Below, one piece after another: positions 5,115-6,436 of a DNA stretch of 6,436 nt; position 1 is the first letter of the stretch, and each line of letters starts with the position of its first letter. Made by a program: the position numbers and the translations under genes. The notes under the pieces were generated by a model that saw nothing but the letters and a program-made list of their open reading frames with translations, ran no database searches and was not told the DNA's origin. Source of the DNA: an uncultured Planctomycetota bacterium (GTDB lineage: Bacteria > Planctomycetota > Planctomycetia > Pirellulales > Thermoguttaceae); the NCBI GenBank assembly GCA_902797455.1, contig CADBTE010000273.1:1-6436 (forward strand). The letters are read 5' to 3'.

Positions 5115-5136
5115 CCCAATGCTCCGGCCGATTGGG
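5115..5136. other. Short hairpin between the hydrolase gene and fliN
   Basis: CCCAAT (5115-5120) pairs with ATTGGG (5131-5136) around a 10-nt loop. No T-run follows, so it is not an intrinsic terminator and does not break the presumed operon. It begins 3 nt after the hydrolase stop and ends 10 nt before the fliN ATG, so it could affect fliN translation or mRNA processing. Confidence 0.35.
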
Positions 5137-5146
5137 ATCTTAGGCG

Positions 5147-5521
5147 ATGAATCAGGATGAACATAAACGGCAGATTGACCGTCTGGTCACCAACGCGCGG
5201 GAAGCGCTGTGTGACCTGGTTTGCGATTCCTCGACGGCGCAGCGCGGCCCGGCTGGTGATCAGGCGATAGATCGTGAGTCATTGAGCGCCGCTGTCGGAC
5301 CGATGGCTGATATGGAATCGATGGTTGAGATCGAGTTTGCCCGTATGAGCTTCACCCCCGAGGAACTCGCCTCGGCTCGGGTCGGTACCATCTATTCGCT
5401 TGGGAAACCCCCTTGCCCAACGGTCGCTGTTTATCGGGAGGAAAAGAAAATCGCCGACGCGATCCTTTTTGTGCGGGATGGCCGGCTGTGTGTGCGGATC
5501 CGAGATCTTGCCTCCGAGTGA
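5147..5521 (+). CDS. fliN: Flagellar motor switch protein FliN (SpoA domain)
   Basis: A 124-residue protein. Residues 1-57 are polar and mostly helical-looking, without recognised motif. Residues 58-121 match the SpoA (FliN/FliM C-terminal) domain: SMVEIEFARMSFTPEELAS (58-76), then VGTIYSLGKPP (79-89), TVAVYREEKKIADAILFVRDGRLCVRIRDL (92-121). These correspond to the family pattern of a beta start, LxLxELLxLxxG, the xVxVxVxGxxIAxGEvVvVdgrfgVRI core and its end. FliN forms the bottom of the C-ring, takes part in switching and docks export substrates through FliH. The core is diverged: the Gly-Glu of the IAxGE motif is replaced by ADAI, and Ser84-Leu-Gly-Lys-Pro stands for LDK. There is no CheC-like domain, so this is FliN and not FliM or FliY. 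The start codon has only a weak TAGG nearby. The following fliO and probable fliP support the assignment. Confidence 0.82.
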   Translation: MNQDEHKRQIDRLVTNAREALCDLVCDSSTAQRGPAGDQAIDRESLSAAVGPMADMESMVEIEFARMSFTPEELASARVGTIYSLGKPPCPTVAVYREEKKIADAILFVRDGRLCVRIRDLASE

Positions 5522-5575
5522 TTGTGGCGCGAAATATCATATCATCTTAAGGAATTCCACGGGAGCGCGGATCAG

Positions 5576-6100
5576 ATGAGAAACGGCACTGCTAAGCGAC
5601 TGGTTCTTCTTCTGGCGGTCTCCCCGCTGCTGATGCTCGCGCCGCGGTTTTGGGCCGAGGAGCCCTCTGTCAGCGAAAACGCCGCCGCGCAGCAAACGGC
5701 CGAAAGCGGTGCCGCGACGCAGCAGAAGCATCCCCTGATCGCCCCCTGCGCCGGAAACGCCGCCGGCTCATGGGACTACTCAGTGACCCGATCATTGACC
5801 GGGCTTTTCTTTGTCTTAGCGGTTCTCTTTGCCTTTTTCTACGTGGCGAAAAGATGGTCCCCCGCGAGGAAACGACTCTGCCCGGAGGCGTTCTTTCAGA
5901 CGATGGCGGTCTTTCCGATCTCCAGCCGTGTCCAGGGAAGAGTGGTCCGTTTCGGCCCAAAGATTCTTCTTTTAGCCGTCAGCCGCGATCGTGTCACTGT
6001 GCTGACCGAGCTGACCGACCTCGAGCAGATCGCTTCCCTCACCGCGACGCTTCCCAACAGGCCGGGTGAGGGGGGAGGCTCCAAGGAGGCAGGTCAATGA
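5576..6100 (+). CDS. fliO: Flagellar biosynthesis protein FliO
   Basis: A 174-residue membrane protein. Residues 8-27 (KRLVLLLAVSPLLMLAPRFWA) form a signal peptide or first membrane segment. A low-complexity Ala/Gln/Glu-rich periplasmic stretch (28-68) follows, then a clear membrane helix GLFFVLAVLFAFFYVAKRW (76-94). The cytoplasmic domain has the FliO pattern: MAVFPISSRVQGRVVRFGPKILLLAVSRDRVTVLTEL (110-146). It ends in a Gly/Glu/Lys-rich tail. FliO helps assemble the FliP ring of the flagellar export gate. ATG 5576 is preferred because the hydrophobic segment starts there and GGGAG (5561-5565) lies 10 nt upstream. The frame is open back to a TTG at 5522 right after the fliN stop, which would add 18 polar residues before the signal segment. 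The stop overlaps the start of the next gene (ATGA at 6097-6100), showing tight coupling. Confidence 0.88.
   Translation: MRNGTAKRLVLLLAVSPLLMLAPRFWAEEPSVSENAAAQQTAESGAATQQKHPLIAPCAGNAAGSWDYSVTRSLTGLFFVLAVLFAFFYVAKRWSPARKRLCPEAFFQTMAVFPISSRVQGRVVRFGPKILLLAVSRDRVTVLTELTDLEQIASLTATLPNRPGEGGGSKEAGQ
6083..6089 (+). promoter_or_regulatory. Strong ribosome binding site of the fliP-like gene
   Basis: AAGGAGG lies 7 nt before ATG 6097, the best Shine-Dalgarno match in the window, inside the end of fliO. It fixes the start of the downstream gene. Confidence 0.8.
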
Positions 6101-6436
6101 AATCGTTCTTGGGAAAACCTCTTCATTTTCTTGTGATGGCCGCGGTATTCATAAGCGCCGGCGCTTCGGCGCGTGCCCTGGATCAGCCCAATGTGCCGTC
6201 GCTTGACGCGCAGCCCCTGGCGGCAGCCGCGGCGGACACGGTGCCGTCCGCGGCCTCTCCCCTCCAACCGCAGGCCCAGGCGCCTGTCTCGGATATTCCC
6301 AGCACGGCCGGTACCGCCAATGCCGCCGATATTCCCGGTGCCGCTGATATGCCCGGTGTCGCTGATGTCCCCGCCGTGCCAGGCACCGAGGGGGATTGGT
6401 CACGGGAAATCTCCAATCTGTTTGCCCCAACTTCGG
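6097..6436 (+). CDS. fliP: Probable flagellar export-gate protein FliP, N-terminal part, runs off the window
   Basis: Only the first 113 codons are present. Residues 1-27 (MKSFLGKPLHFLVMAAVF, then ISAGASARA) are a convincing signal peptide with an Ala-Arg-Ala cleavage site; FliP is known to be made with a cleaved signal peptide. Residues 28-97 are low-complexity Ala/Pro/Gln/Asp-rich sequence with a hexapeptide repeat AD(I/M/V)PG-x at 77-94. Residues 98-113 (EGDWSREISNLFAPTS) look like the start of a folded part. The conserved FliP membrane domain lies beyond the window, so the identity depends on position: it overlaps fliO by 4 nt (ATGA), follows fliN and has a signal peptide, as expected in the common order fliN-fliO-fliP. 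The Ala/Pro-rich stretch is longer than in typical FliP, where the first core helix follows soon after the signal peptide. Another secreted protein remains possible. Confidence 0.7.
   Translation, partial: MKSFLGKPLHFLVMAAVFISAGASARALDQPNVPSLDAQPLAAAAADTVPSAASPLQPQAQAPVSDIPSTAGTANAADIPGAADMPGVADVPAVPGTEGDWSREISNLFAPTS
6325..6378 (+). repeat. Three 18-bp coding repeats in the fliP-like gene
   Basis: Three consecutive six-codon units encode ADIPGA, ADMPGV and ADVPAV (residues 77-94 of the protein). At DNA level they share the pattern GCyGATrTnCCCGsyG with drift. A fainter earlier unit, SDIP, lies at residues 65-68. The whole-codon period suggests expansion within the reading frame. Confidence 0.75.

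Noticed and set aside
5522..5575. TTG 5522 as start of fliO
   Set aside because: It would put 18 polar residues before the signal segment, and no Shine-Dalgarno site precedes it. ATG 5576 fits better.
6149..6430. Minus-strand ORFs of 77 and 93 codons opposite the fliP-like gene, with RHRxYRRH-like repeats
   Set aside because: Their repeats are the antisense reading of the 18-bp coding repeats at 6325-6378. The plus strand has a strong Shine-Dalgarno site and a signal peptide.

Overview
The window reads as a piece of a GC-rich bacterial chromosome in which every supported gene lies on the plus strand. It most resembles a planctomycete, probably from the Pirellulales side. That placement is an inference. 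It rests on the style of the first secreted protein (a family I associate from memory with Pirellulaceae-like genomes), on weak or absent Shine-Dalgarno sites at several genes, and on the diverged FliN and FliO proteins. There is no rRNA, tRNA, CRISPR array, insertion sequence or integrase.

Layout: (1) 21-1055 encodes a secreted protein of unknown function, closed by a strong intrinsic terminator at about 1091-1132. (2) A perfect TATAAT box at 1204-1209 is followed by a leader of about 160 nt that can form a well-defined nested hairpin. It leads into rpmA (ribosomal protein L27, 1380-1652). A 9-bp inverted repeat and a strong terminator follow. (3) obg (ribosome-assembly GTPase, 1840-2838) and a long-chain polyprenyl diphosphate synthase (2865-3890) form a tight pair, 26 nt apart, ended by a 13-bp-stem terminator at 3921-3965. 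(4) A gap of about 450 nt (3891-4343) holds that terminator, two candidate promoters, several palindromes and a tandem 15-bp repeat placed directly before the next gene. (5) From 4344 an operon-like run begins: an alpha/beta-hydrolase-fold protein whose catalytic residues look lost, then fliN, fliO and the 5' part of what is probably fliP, which runs off the window.

Functionally, the first half is housekeeping: translation (L27), ribosome assembly and growth control (Obg), and isoprenoid chain synthesis for quinone or other lipids. The second half is flagellar: the C-ring switch protein FliN and the export-gate proteins FliO and FliP. No rplU (L21) gene, the common partner of rpmA, is visible here.

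I do not see a clear undescribed multi-gene system. The items most worth a second look are the structured rpmA leader, the apparently catalytically dead hydrolase at the head of the flagellar run, the tandem semi-palindromic repeat at its start codon (which may also code within a 36-codon ORF), and the long repeat-bearing N-terminal region of the putative FliP.
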